30,252 nucleotides of DNA. Source: a virus. The stretch covers positions 1 through 30,252 of the IMG/VR virus record IMGVR_UViG_3300037493_002005. One strand, given 5' to 3'. Of the stretch, positions 8,701 to 15,670 are shown piece by piece (within the stretch, counting starts at the first letter, position 1; the number at the start of each line of letters is the position of its first letter). Made by a program: the position numbers and the translations under genes. A model generated the notes under the pieces. It was not told the origin of the DNA, did no database searches, and was given only the letters and a program-made list of their open reading frames with translations.

Positions 8701-9224
8701 ACCGTATCGACCCGAATTTCGGCCGCTACTTTGGTCGCGTAAATATTCTCAGAATCTAAATAATTCGAGTCATCCAAAAAACCGAAAACGGTAATATTAC
8801 GGTCGCTCGCGGGGATTCTAAACTCGCGCGTAAAATCGCCCAGCGCCTGAAAATTCCCCACGTCCTGAAACGCCCAATTTTGCGAAATGGATTCTAACGG
8901 GTACAAATCCAAATAAGTTTCCTCGACCGCGCCAATTCGAAACGTGGCTCCGTCCCAATTGGGTAAGTCGACCCCAATGTCGTAATTAATTTCGTAAAGC
9001 CCAGGCCAAACGTTCTCAAAAGTTACCACGTTAATTAACCCCCCGTCGTATTCGGTTAAATCGGCCGCTATAATCGTAATCGGTAACCCAACTAGCGAAA
9101 AGAGACCCTCGAAAAAGTTAACGCCGATTTTATTGGTAGGAAACCCCAAAACGCCCGTAGGCTCCTCAAAGGTAGCCTCAATGTTTTGGCCTCTTCTAAC
9201 TATTAAATGAACTTCATTTATCAT
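5763..9224 (-). CDS. Large tail-tip / tail-associated protein
   Basis: The protein is 1153 residues from the ATG at 9222-9224, which overlaps the upstream TGA as ATGA; a TTG two codons earlier is unlikely. The first ~600 residues are beta-rich and match in flavour the large tail-tip or baseplate-hub proteins I know from Bacteroidota phages, with short conserved stretches such as WAFQDVGNFQALGDFTREFRIPAS. Around residues 870-905 there is a Cys-containing junction (DCSLVP, QICCERYGY, GGRCLAF), then a Gly/Ala-rich linker (GGPGGGGAAAA). The C-terminal ~240 residues look like a separate fibre or receptor-contact region. It lies between another tail protein and the tape measure. The hub role is inferred; host-cell attachment by the C-terminus is speculative. 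Confidence 0.7.
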   Translation of the reverse strand: MINEVHLIVRRGQNIEATFEEPTGVLGFPTNKIGVNFFEGLFSLVGLPITIIAADLTEYDGGLINVVTFENVWPGLYEINYDIGVDLPNWDGATFRIGAVEETYLDLYPLESISQNWAFQDVGNFQALGDFTREFRIPASDRNITVFGFLDDSNYLDSENIYATKVAAEIRVDTVPIVRGHLRVMKTFRQNDLLTDILVTFYGETPDLFRSIGDGLLGTISRLPSYNHVINYGITQDDFIIETGVMATNVNIGETDFFYPLPVTPELIGFTIRFDNGTNITNRVITSVDVANSLIIWNIGVSFNYTSGDIWSLVDLDLGNSVQWGLVDRGQNWDQLGSPNSRPVSNSEQPIYAADLTPFLNAWELFEGIITDAGFTLLPTPLESILTGYWVPWINSQRVITEETASDIYFNAGLGVATTPVVDNARIPFGVFVDNGGNYGALGFVAPNDGFYTFRFFAHVQPTASFGANTAGITFRRYTSAIAYTTVVNLEIAVSGTDQNNGVIQAIQFTTDPLFMAAGDEMRPHSSFPATPLFIGSATNDPLTGSGWELVDYFRLYGDTFDATANAPIIKKIDFIRDVLNMHAGVMIPSRDVPREVLIVPIKDYINSGITENWTQKLDISKDVTLSPTTEFQKRNFDFSYKGGGDQFSKFFQDNGRVYGRFQILNGYQTSATALPNEFANGDLKIQLTAESTPATYIDGSAIVIPKFINPAREFVIPNLRFLFLADIATVQLFDDYAQDVAATAINIFNNYSSVDASVADFDLNFAPETPLHAITAPPFRNLFNEYWRPYLNGIYSPQARIMEAHLALDFSDVLSFGFNNRYWIKDSYWRILEISDYKIGLQESTKLTLLKVLEDVPDCSLVPVSVTVTAGQVQEVTFEDFNGDPQPANQICCERYGYTWSEVDGGRCLAFGEGIDTPGGPGGGGAAAAIMLGTPSVNRPTNVLAATANAIVSPETSFSVLAGEKITIEDGNAATLAVGSTLKLEGANKGTTILGRNTYANVFGFHFGGGDRTTSGDFGAAQAGTVIFSNARNYTAVSQVLELFPSNDVAARLSIPDSTTWVVDYLLHASDVNGLFIYQTGSFYMSKIAGVTAASAPISISSANSGTGLTLTFTIDTATDTSEHRFKVTSGGAGYPYTGVNVLLRLNYTQIR

Positions 9225-10510
9225 GTCCAATAATCTTGGCTATAACTCAATTTCAGAGTTACGTTATAAAGTTTACCGTTCCGCTCGCGGCGCTCCAAAA
9301 AACTCGTTTCCGTTAACGATACGGGCCGCATATCGGTACCCGATAAAATTTGCACCTGATTCGATGCAAGGAGCGACCTCAAAAATATATACTCGTTTTC
9401 CTGAATCCAATCCGAGGTAACGGTTAGCGATTGAGTTACGATGTTTTGGCGGTCGTAAAGCTGGCGGTCGTATTGTGTGAATATTGAGGACGTGCCATTA
9501 AATAAAACGCGCTTAAACTGTTTACGTTCCACGTTATCCGTTATTTCGCTTTTCTTTATAAAATTGAAATAATCCCAACCGCCGCGAGAGTTGACAAATG
9601 CGAGGCGAACGTTATCGTAACGGCAATCGTATTGCCCGTAATATTCGGCGTTGTAAAAGTAATAACGGACGCTCGCCTGAGTGGCCGCACCCGCGAAACA
9701 TTGAACGGTATAATACCGCCACGCGGGACTCGATGTTGGATCAGGCATCGACGGGACCGTGCTATTTTTTAAATTCTGAGGCCCGCAAGGAATCCCCTCG
9801 AGAGGGTCGCCCCCGAAAAGCACGTCCGTCGATGTAACCGAACCCGTCGAGCTTACGAGGGTAACGCGGTAACGGTCGGCCGTTGTGGGCGATAAATAAG
9901 TGTTTATTCCTGGGACCATCAATAACCCGTAATCGCTATCGAGCGTCGGTATAAAAACCTGCCCCGCTGTTAGTGTTATACCCATACTTTGCGCAAGCGG
10001 CCAAACGTGTGTGTTAGTTTTACGGTCGCTCATGGCGTAAGCGTTGGCGCTATTGAGCGAAAAGCGTATATCGAAATTCGTGCTCCCGAAAACGTTGGGG
10101 CGAAATCCGTCCGTTGGCTGATAATAGGCGTTAAATACGGCCGTTTCGGTGGTTTCATCTACGCCCTCGTTTTGAGTGAGCACCCCGTCCACGATCCACC
10201 ACTCCGAGAAAACTAACTCGTAAAGGTTCCACCCATTGCCGACCGTTTCCGTATAAGTTGCGGCCGTTGAAATATGAACGTTGGTCCCCTCGTAATTATG
10301 CAAGTTAACGAGCGGGCTCAGGTCGAAATAAATGTGACCATCGGGGCTCGGTTGTAAGTAGAAAAAATAATCCTTTCCGCTCGCCGTATCGGTTACCTCA
10401 ATACCAAATCGAAAGCCAGCATTCCCGCTATTCGTGCTCGTTAAGTCGTAAATGAGTTTTTGGCCGCGTGGCGTCCAATCGTAAGGTTGCTCGTTAATCG
10501 TTAACGCCAT
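9221..10510 (-). CDS. Distal-tail structural protein (Dit-like position)
   Basis: The 429-residue beta-rich protein begins MALTINEQPYDWTPRGQK, an N-terminus I associate with conserved tail proteins of Bacteroidota phages and prophages. Another recognisable part is a C-terminal domain (about 310-429) with KQFKRVLFNGTSS and YSQDYW at the end. It has no signal peptide or membrane segment. Its TGA overlaps the ATG of the large tail-tip gene, so the two are probably made in a fixed ratio. A distal tail protein that joins tube to tip is the best guess from order alone; a baseplate wedge or receptor-binding component remains possible. Confidence 0.55.
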   Translation of the reverse strand: MALTINEQPYDWTPRGQKLIYDLTSTNSGNAGFRFGIEVTDTASGKDYFFYLQPSPDGHIYFDLSPLVNLHNYEGTNVHISTAATYTETVGNGWNLYELVFSEWWIVDGVLTQNEGVDETTETAVFNAYYQPTDGFRPNVFGSTNFDIRFSLNSANAYAMSDRKTNTHVWPLAQSMGITLTAGQVFIPTLDSDYGLLMVPGINTYLSPTTADRYRVTLVSSTGSVTSTDVLFGGDPLEGIPCGPQNLKNSTVPSMPDPTSSPAWRYYTVQCFAGAATQASVRYYFYNAEYYGQYDCRYDNVRLAFVNSRGGWDYFNFIKKSEITDNVERKQFKRVLFNGTSSIFTQYDRQLYDRQNIVTQSLTVTSDWIQENEYIFLRSLLASNQVQILSGTDMRPVSLTETSFLERRERNGKLYNVTLKLSYSQDYWT

Positions 10511-10511
10511 T

Positions 10512-11036
10512 TTATTTAATGTATTTATCGGCTTTTAGTCGAGCCTGTTTAAATATTTCCTTTTGATAAAATAAACGGAATTCCTTTCCGCTTTTTCTAA
10601 ATTCATCTTGGAACGCGTCGCGCATGTAATCGATTCCAACGATGCCACGGGTTCCGATTCGGCGCGCCATTCTCGCCGCCTCCCAAAGTTTTGTTTTTTG
10701 GTTATCTGATTTAAACAAACTTTTCGCTTTCATCCAATCGTAAATCGGCGAAACGGGCGGCCACGTTTTCGGGTCGTTATTTGGGCGGCGTCCCTTTTCG
10801 ATTACGTCGGCGTAGTTACGTGTGGGGTCGTTTGGCTTCACTCCAAACCATTGTAATATTTGCGGCCCTCGTTTGAAGTAACCCCAAGTCAAAGCGGCTA
10901 ATAAGTTACCCCGATAAACACGGTTCACCGACCGCCCGCGAATGGTTCGTTTTTTTCTTAGATTCGCCTGAGCGCGTTTAATTACCCGCGCCCCGAATTC
11001 ATCTAAAACGGGTTTATATGTTTCGAGCTTTGCCAT
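10512..11036 (-). CDS. Head-tail joining / tail completion protein (HK97 gp10-like)
   Basis: The 174-residue protein is strongly basic (motifs ANLRKKRTIRGRSVNRVYRGNL in part, YADVIEKGRRPNN, ARMARRIGTRGI) with aromatic residues around a small central domain. The combination of a basic helical N-terminus and the YADVIEKGR-P pattern resembles the HK97-gp10 / neck-protein group that caps the connector or tail. It starts with TAATG overlap on the preceding gene and ends one base before the next ATG. Family assignment is tentative. Confidence 0.5.
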   Translation of the reverse strand: MAKLETYKPVLDEFGARVIKRAQANLRKKRTIRGRSVNRVYRGNLLAALTWGYFKRGPQILQWFGVKPNDPTRNYADVIEKGRRPNNDPKTWPPVSPIYDWMKAKSLFKSDNQKTKLWEAARMARRIGTRGIVGIDYMRDAFQDEFRKSGKEFRLFYQKEIFKQARLKADKYIK

Positions 11037-13642
11037 TATAATACCTCCGAATATTCGAGCACGCTTCCCGCCCTTATTGTTAACGCCCCCGCGCTTGCTC
11101 CTCTAAATCGTATTGTCCACGTTCCCGAGGCGGTCACGCGGAAAATACCGTCGGCCGTTATCAATCCGTTCGACGCTCCAAATACATTTGTGCCTGTGTC
11201 ATATACGTTTTGATTGCTTACAGCGTTGGCAGTCGCTCCCGTTGCAAGCGTAAATCGAGCGTTAGTAAATGCATTTGCAGGGCCGTTAGTACTTGCGAAA
11301 TATTGGGCCGTAGCAAAAAAAGCAAGCGTCGCGCGCCATTTGTACGTTTTCCCCGCCGTAACGGCAAAACTCAAGCCTGTAACATCCTCGAAACCCGTTC
11401 CAACGTTTACCACGTTCGCGGCCACTACGAGCATAATATCCGAGCCGAGCGAAAGGTCCGTTTTTAACTCCGCCAGCGTCAAAGCGGCGACCGTATTATC
11501 GGCGTTTATTCTGAGGTATCGAACCGCGCTCGGATTCGGGAGCGTGGCGAGGTTGGTCCCTACCGTAGTTAAGCCAATTGAATTTTGTTTACCGTTAAAA
11601 GTTGACCAATCCGCACTCGATAACGCGCCGCGATTTGCCGCGCTCGCCGTGGGTAAATTAAACGTGTGAACGCTTCCCGCTGAGTTGATCGCGAAATCCG
11701 TTCCCGCCGTTCCCGTGGTTAGGCTTTGCACCTGAGCCGTTAAACTGTTTAACGCCGTTATGCCTGTGCTAAACGTCGTTGTTATTTCGCTGAGGTGAGG
11801 GCCCTCAGTGTGGAGCGTTAACGTCCGTCCGCTCGTAGTTACAAAAATTCGGATAGCTATCCTATCGCTCGCAGTTAGAACCGTAGCGGGCACGCTGATA
11901 ACCGACGTATATAAATCGATTACGGTCCCCGCCGTAATACCCTCAGGGTTGGCCGCGTTGCTTGCGATTAACGTTAACGTGGCGCCGTTGTATTTATATA
12001 ATTCAATATAAAAAGAGGGATTTCCCCCAACGCTTGACGCGCTAAAAAACGTTTCGAAATGCCAATTTCCTGATGGTATTAAAAGTAAAGCGGGGTCGTT
12101 TATATCCGTAATAAATTGCGCGATATATCCATTTCCCGCCCCATTAGTTCGAACGAAATCCGTTCCCGTACCTATGATAGCCGTTTTACTTAATTGCTGA
12201 AATGTAGCGCCTCCGATAGTGCCCTGTGAAACGCTACCGTTTAAATAATAATTAACTGAGGCGCCACCGCCGCCGCCCGTTGGAAAATTCGCGAGCGTTC
12301 CGTCGCCCCGTACATATTGCGACGCTACACCCGCGCCCGTTACCGCCAGCGTTCCCGCCGTGGTTACGGGTGAGCCCGCCACCGTGAACGCGCTCGGCAT
12401 GGTTAGGCCTACCGACGTAACCGAACCGCCACCGCCCACCGTGGTAAATTCCACCTCACCCGTTCCCGCGTTGCTCAGGGTTAGAACTTGGCCGACCGTA
12501 GCCGTCGCGTCGTTTACGTTTGGCGTTTTAAGGCGGGCCGAATTCGGGAAAAGGGTTAACGAGGTTTCATTAGATGACGCCGATTCGCTCGCGCTTATTA
12601 CGGCTTTTGTGGTATCGGTTAAAACTTGCGTTTGAGTCGTTCCCGTTACCTTTTGCATCGTTACGGAGTTGGCATCGATACCCAGCGACGCGTCCGAACT
12701 TACGTTAATGTCAATTTTTGAAGTTGAGTTAACGGTAAATTCTGAAGTGCCGTCAATAGTTAGCCCGAACGTGTTCGCGTCGATGGTATTATCGGCCGTT
12801 AATACGGGGTCGGTCGTTATAACATCTTGCAACCCCTGAGCCGTTGGAATGACTGGGAACGTTTGGAGCGCCCCCGTTCCGTCGATGTATTGAACTGATG
12901 TTCCCGCACCTGTAATCGCCAGGGTCCCCGCTCCCGTTATGGGCGAACCTGAAACCGCAAAAGCCGAGGGGACCGTTAAGGCTACTGAGGTAACCGTCCC
13001 ACCTCCGCCACCGCCTCCCGTGGAATTTATTGTAACGGTTCCGTTTCCATTATCTACTATCGTAACGTTGGTTCCTTGCTGTAAATTCAAAAGAGATTGA
13101 AGCCCGTTGTTTACCCCGTTCGTTTGGAGCGTAATACCAACCGCCACGCCCTCACCGCCTGAGCCTGAGCCACCAATCGTAAAGTCGGCGGGTATGTCGC
13201 AAGCGCTCCAATCCCAAGGAACCGAAAGCGTCATTTGTAAGTTAACGCCTACGAGCGTATGAGAAAACTCATTTATGAAAACCTCTATACTCGCGCCCCC
13301 ATCGAGCTCGACGAACGGCCCGAAAACGATTTGCCCGTTTTGAACCTCGGCGAGTAAATCTTCAGCCAGCTTAATACAGTCCGAAATACATTCGCGTTGG
13401 TATTCGGCGGGCGTCTCTTTATCGCGTGGCAAATCGGCGAAAATGATAACGAACGAATAAAGGCGCGTCCCCGCGCGCGGTTCCACCTCTACGGGCAAAA
13501 CGTGCATCCAAGGAAATTGGACCTCCTTTTCAATGTCTATATTGGACAAATCCCCATGCGAGAAACCCTTTATTAAAAAGTGGGCCTCAGCGAAAGCGCG
13601 AAACCTATCAATTAAAACGTTGTAACTTATTTGCGGTATCAT
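11036..13642 (-). CDS. Neck-type domain fused to a tail-fibre protein
   Basis: This 868-residue protein has two unlike parts. Residues 1-155 are a compact globular domain (KGFSHGDLSNIDIEKEVQFP, then FADLPRDKETPAEYQRE and a closing LSVPWDWSACDIP) that I recognise from Bacteroidota phages as a small conserved structural domain near head-tail joining genes. After a Gly/Ser linker comes a fibre: two ~47-residue repeats at about 217-263 and 408-454 (TSVALTVPSAFAVSGSPIT and TSVGLTMPSAFTVAGSPVT), Gly-rich hinges, a middle beta region, a third short repeat-like part (GTNLATLPNPSAVRYLRINA) and a C-terminal domain (about 735-868) likely to touch the host. ATGA overlap ties it to the tail chaperone frame. 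Receptor binding by the C-terminus is inferred. Confidence 0.65.
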   Translation of the reverse strand: MIPQISYNVLIDRFRAFAEAHFLIKGFSHGDLSNIDIEKEVQFPWMHVLPVEVEPRAGTRLYSFVIIFADLPRDKETPAEYQRECISDCIKLAEDLLAEVQNGQIVFGPFVELDGGASIEVFINEFSHTLVGVNLQMTLSVPWDWSACDIPADFTIGGSGSGGEGVAVGITLQTNGVNNGLQSLLNLQQGTNVTIVDNGNGTVTINSTGGGGGGGTVTSVALTVPSAFAVSGSPITGAGTLAITGAGTSVQYIDGTGALQTFPVIPTAQGLQDVITTDPVLTADNTIDANTFGLTIDGTSEFTVNSTSKIDINVSSDASLGIDANSVTMQKVTGTTQTQVLTDTTKAVISASESASSNETSLTLFPNSARLKTPNVNDATATVGQVLTLSNAGTGEVEFTTVGGGGSVTSVGLTMPSAFTVAGSPVTTAGTLAVTGAGVASQYVRGDGTLANFPTGGGGGASVNYYLNGSVSQGTIGGATFQQLSKTAIIGTGTDFVRTNGAGNGYIAQFITDINDPALLLIPSGNWHFETFFSASSVGGNPSFYIELYKYNGATLTLIASNAANPEGITAGTVIDLYTSVISVPATVLTASDRIAIRIFVTTSGRTLTLHTEGPHLSEITTTFSTGITALNSLTAQVQSLTTGTAGTDFAINSAGSVHTFNLPTASAANRGALSSADWSTFNGKQNSIGLTTVGTNLATLPNPSAVRYLRINADNTVAALTLAELKTDLSLGSDIMLVVAANVVNVGTGFEDVTGLSFAVTAGKTYKWRATLAFFATAQYFASTNGPANAFTNARFTLATGATANAVSNQNVYDTGTNVFGASNGLITADGIFRVTASGTWTIRFRGASAGALTIRAGSVLEYSEVL

Positions 13643-13815
13643 TTTCTAAAGGTCGTTTTCATTATTCGCGTTTGCTCACTGCTAAAATCCCTCATGTAAC
13701 TCAGATGCGTAAAAATCGCCGTCGCTGGCGTATCTAAAACGAGTTCGTGTTTGGTTATATCATTTCCCGAGATAGCCTCGAGAATGTGATACCAACCCCA
13801 GCGGCTCAGTCCTGA
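13639..13815 (-). CDS. Tail assembly chaperone, frameshifted C-terminal segment
   Basis: A 58-codon frame that lies -1 relative to the upstream 196-codon gene runs to a TGA at 13639-13641, which overlaps the next start codon as ATGA. The frame has no ATG, GTG or TTG upstream within its open part, so it is best read as the extension of the preceding gene by a -1 frameshift. Its sequence (SGLSRWGWYHILEAISGND, then a helical stretch ending KTTFRK) has the WGWY...GD pattern I associate with the second product of tail-assembly chaperone pairs, which carries a T-type domain that binds tape measure. Coordinates begin at the first codon after the run of five C; the true junction may be further upstream. 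Confidence 0.65.
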   Translation of the reverse strand, partial: SGLSRWGWYHILEAISGNDITKHELVLDTPATAIFTHLSYMRDFSSEQTRIMKTTFRK

Positions 13816-14396
13816 GGGGGTATAACCGTCGCCAGCTCCGTCGTCATCAGACGGTCCAAAGAGTCCAACGAATTGTTGACTAATTCGGCGCCGATACTCG
13901 AAAAAAAAAGCAAGCCCCCTTGAATTCGGTCCATTGTTAACGCGTTAATCGCGTGCATGTATTTTTTAACGTTCGCCGAGTCGTATTTAACGAGGTTATA
14001 ATAGTCCCCAACCTGCTCAGAAATTGGGCGGTAAATTATCGCCGCGAGTTGCGCAAGGTTCGTGTAATCCGTATCCCCATTTGTGAGCCAAATCGATTTC
14101 GAAAGTTGATCCAAGTCGACGTGCTCGCGGAACGTCATGTTATTAATATCGGGAATAAAGCCCAGCTTAACGCCCTCGACGGTTACGGTCGGCGCGTGGG
14201 TGTCCTTTCCCGTCATGCACGCCGTCGTAAACAAATCGATAACCGTTTGCACCGTTTCGGCTTTGAGCCCCTCGCAGTATTCGCGGCTTTTGTTAATAGC
14301 AATCATAGCGCGCTGGGTATCGTCCTCCGCCGTTTCGAAATCAACGAACCGCTTTAACGTTATTTGGTCGGAGCTTACGGGAATATACAGTTTCAT
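13806..14396 (-). CDS. Probable tail assembly chaperone, N-terminal (G-like) product
   Basis: The 196-residue mostly helical protein begins MKLYIPVSSDQITLKRFVDF and contains FIPDINNMTFREHVDLDQ, which is typical of phage proteins that I have seen next to frameshifted tail chaperones. It carries no enzyme motif. A tract of nine T (coding strand) at 13901-13909, within codons 161-165, and a run of five C at 13816-13820, near the stop, are two possible slippage sites. A -1 shift at either would join it to the open downstream frame. Its ATG overlaps the terminase small subunit stop as ATGA. It lies more than 8 kb from the tape measure, an unusual distance for this class. Confidence 0.65.
   Translation of the reverse strand: MKLYIPVSSDQITLKRFVDFETAEDDTQRAMIAINKSREYCEGLKAETVQTVIDLFTTACMTGKDTHAPTVTVEGVKLGFIPDINNMTFREHVDLDQLSKSIWLTNGDTDYTNLAQLAAIIYRPISEQVGDYYNLVKYDSANVKKYMHAINALTMDRIQGGLLFFSSIGAELVNNSLDSLDRLMTTELATVIPPQD
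13813..13820 (-). promoter_or_regulatory. Candidate -1 frameshift site (CCCCC with downstream hairpin)
   Basis: In the upstream frame the message reads ATA CCC CCT CAG GAC TGA; moving back one base gives TCA GGA CTG and the open WGWY frame. Directly after the C run, CUCA and UGAG can form a small hairpin (loop GGAC), and CCCC can pair with the GGGG further along. The shifted tRNA would read CCC in place of CCT, which is acceptable pairing. This is one of two candidate sites; the other is the T9 run at 13901-13909. Confidence 0.45.
13901..13909 (-). promoter_or_regulatory. Candidate slippage site, run of nine U in the tail chaperone mRNA
   Basis: The coding strand reads CTT TTT TTT TCG within the chaperone gene. 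Both P-site and A-site tRNA-Phe could slip back one base with full re-pairing, and a polymerase could also stutter here. The -1 frame is open from here to the TGA at 13639. A shift here would replace the last 31 residues of the upstream product with a longer Arg- and Gly-rich stretch before the WGWY segment, which looks less protein-like, so I rank it slightly below the CCCCC site. Confidence 0.4.
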
Positions 14397-14740
14397 AAAT
14401 TGGCGCTTATGGTTATTACGGGTTGGTTATCGGCGCCCGTGATTTCCTGGCGCTCGATGTACCCGCGTTTTTTACCTTTGGTTTTTAAAAAGAAAATCGT
14501 CGCGGCGGTATCCCCCTCCTTTATTAGCGTGTGGAGTTGGCCCTCGGCGAAATCCAAAACGGACCCGTCGAGCTCATCGACCGCAAGTTTATAATCGGGG
14601 TCGTTCTTAAGCCAATAATAATGGACGTCGCGACTCAACCCAACGGCGGCGGCCGCTTTGGTTACAATTCCCAAATTAGCCTCGAGCGCGTCGAGAAACG
14701 CCCTTTTTTTAGTGTTGAACTTTGCGAACTTATCTTCCAT
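14393..14740 (-). CDS. terS: Terminase small subunit
   Basis: The 115-residue protein recognises phage DNA for packaging. An N-terminal helix-turn-helix is clear (about residues 20-50: KAAAAVGLSRDVHYYWLKND), followed by the helical oligomerisation region with FAEGQLHTLIKEGDTAATIF and the conserved FLKTKGKKRGYIER motif (about 83-97) seen in many Gram-positive and Bacteroidota small terminases. The start ATG (14738-14740) overlaps the upstream stop as TAATG. The large subunit is not next to it but 2.6 kb away on the other strand, which is uncommon. Confidence 0.85.
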   Translation of the reverse strand: MEDKFAKFNTKKRAFLDALEANLGIVTKAAAAVGLSRDVHYYWLKNDPDYKLAVDELDGSVLDFAEGQLHTLIKEGDTAATIFFLKTKGKKRGYIERQEITGADNQPVITISANL

Positions 14741-14844
14741 TACTTTTTGTTTTTGGTTTGATTAATCACATCAACCGCGCCCCAAACGCCGAACGTTATG
14801 AGGGCTATTCCAATTAAGTAATATAAAATTTTTGATAATTCCAT
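14740..14844 (-). CDS. Tiny single-pass membrane protein (34 aa)
   Basis: This 34-codon gene encodes MELSKILYYLIGIALITFGV followed by a short polar tail ending QTKNKK. One hydrophobic helix covers about residues 6-25. Its TAA overlaps the terminase small subunit ATG by one base, which argues strongly that it is translated. The upstream leader is A/T-rich without a Shine-Dalgarno site. No family recognised; a membrane role is the only inference. Confidence 0.6.
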   Translation of the reverse strand: MELSKILYYLIGIALITFGVWGAVDVINQTKNKK

Positions 14845-14915
14845 TTTTTAAAAGTTAAAAAAAGTCGTTTTTCCTTATTTTATTGGTGTTTCACCGACGG
14901 CCAAATCGCATTTAC

Positions 14916-15068
14916 TTAGTTTTCATTTTGGGACTTTTCAGCCTGATATTGACAAACCGCGTAGCGCTGGGCCGCCTCGGGGAATTCCTTAATCGCTTTA
15001 CTGTCAGCCATGCACCGCCCAATAAATTCGTGGCGATCCTCGTTAGGTTGGCGCGTTGGGAGTGGCAT
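14916..15068 (-). CDS. Small conserved phage protein (50 aa, FIGRCM...FP...RYAVC motif)
   Basis: The 50-residue protein starts MPLPTRQPNEDRHEFIGRCM and contains FPEAAQRYAVCQYQAEK. I recognise the pattern: an N-terminal FIxRCM, an acidic/helical middle and R(Y/L)AVC is common in small phage proteins and as an N-terminal extension of some head proteins or proteases, with two Cys that could bind a metal (C19, C39). Function is not known. Its ATG immediately follows the stop codon of the 31-codon gene (TAAATG). A 71-bp AT-rich gap separates it from the next gene. Confidence 0.65.
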   Translation of the reverse strand: MPLPTRQPNEDRHEFIGRCMADSKAIKEFPEAAQRYAVCQYQAEKSQNEN

Positions 15069-15164
15069 TTACTTACTTTTTTTTTGTTTAGTGTTACGAA
15101 TGGCGAATAGTTCGTTTAACTCGCCTTTGATTCGGGCCCAAAGGGCTTTTATTTTAGCTATCAT
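15069..15164 (-). CDS. Tiny basic helical protein (31 aa)
   Basis: A 31-codon frame starting ATG at 15162-15164 encodes an amphipathic helix (MIAKIKALWARIKGELNELF) with a basic tail (KQKKSK). Stop and the next ATG are directly adjacent (TAAATG). It fills most of the space between the Cys-rich gene and the next gene. The sequence gives no function; coding status is supported by spacing only. Confidence 0.5.
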   Translation of the reverse strand: MIAKIKALWARIKGELNELFAIRNTKQKKSK

Positions 15165-15208
15165 ACCATAGTAACGGAATAACCTTAGCCTTTTGCCCGA
15201 AAACGTCC

Positions 15209-15670
15209 CTAATCGTCCAATTGACCCTCGTTAATTTCCGTTTTCAGCCAGCTAATGAGGTCCGACCCTCGGCACGATACGCAACCAACGCGGCTCCCTG
15301 TCATCTTAAACACCCATTCCCCAAGGTCGCGAACCGTTTGGCCTGTTATTGAGCCTTGAGACGGTAGCCCCGAAATGAAGGCCCGTAGTAATTCGGTTTC
15401 CTCATCCGAAAGCCGATAGCGCCCCCATTTATTAATTGGGCAACGGTATAACGAGTATTTCGTTTTGCGTGGCATGTAACAGCCACAAAGCCGAGTTTTC
15501 CGCCGATAGTGGGTTATCTTGTTATTTTCCTTAGCCTCGGCCAAATCCTCGGGGCTGAGCTTGTTTCCTATTATGATAGTGCCGCAACTTAACGTCGAGG
15601 GCTTAAAGTGTTTACAGGCCTTGCATGTCGCTAATCGCTGGGCCCGAATGGTGGGGGGTACGGTGAACAT
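15209..15670 (-). CDS. Cys-rich, probably zinc-binding protein
   Basis: The 153-residue protein has two Cys clusters: C16-x2-C19-x9-C29 with C62-x-C64-x12-C77, and C130-x2-C133 near the C-terminus. RCPINKWGRY follows the first cluster, a pattern I have seen in phage zinc-ribbon-like proteins of unknown role. Between the clusters is an acidic/basic helix (about 40-60). The start lies 59 bp inside the preceding sigma-like gene, and no later Met lies before the Cys cluster, so the overlap appears genuine. Co-transcription with a sigma-like gene hints at a regulatory or DNA-binding role, but this is only inference from position. Confidence 0.6.
   Translation of the reverse strand: MFTVPPTIRAQRLATCKACKHFKPSTLSCGTIIIGNKLSPEDLAEAKENNKITHYRRKTRLCGCYMPRKTKYSLYRCPINKWGRYRLSDEETELLRAFISGLPSQGSITGQTVRDLGEWVFKMTGSRVGCVSCRGSDLISWLKTEINEGQLDD

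Noticed and set aside
11210-12635. Open plus-strand frames opposite the tail-fibre part
   Set aside because: They arise from the Gly/Thr/Val-rich repeats on the coding strand; products are low-complexity Ala/Val/Pro and lie antisense to a clear gene.
14885-14895. GGTG-TTT-CACC hairpin in the gap before the 34-codon gene
   Set aside because: Four-base stem with no T-tract in either direction; expected by chance.
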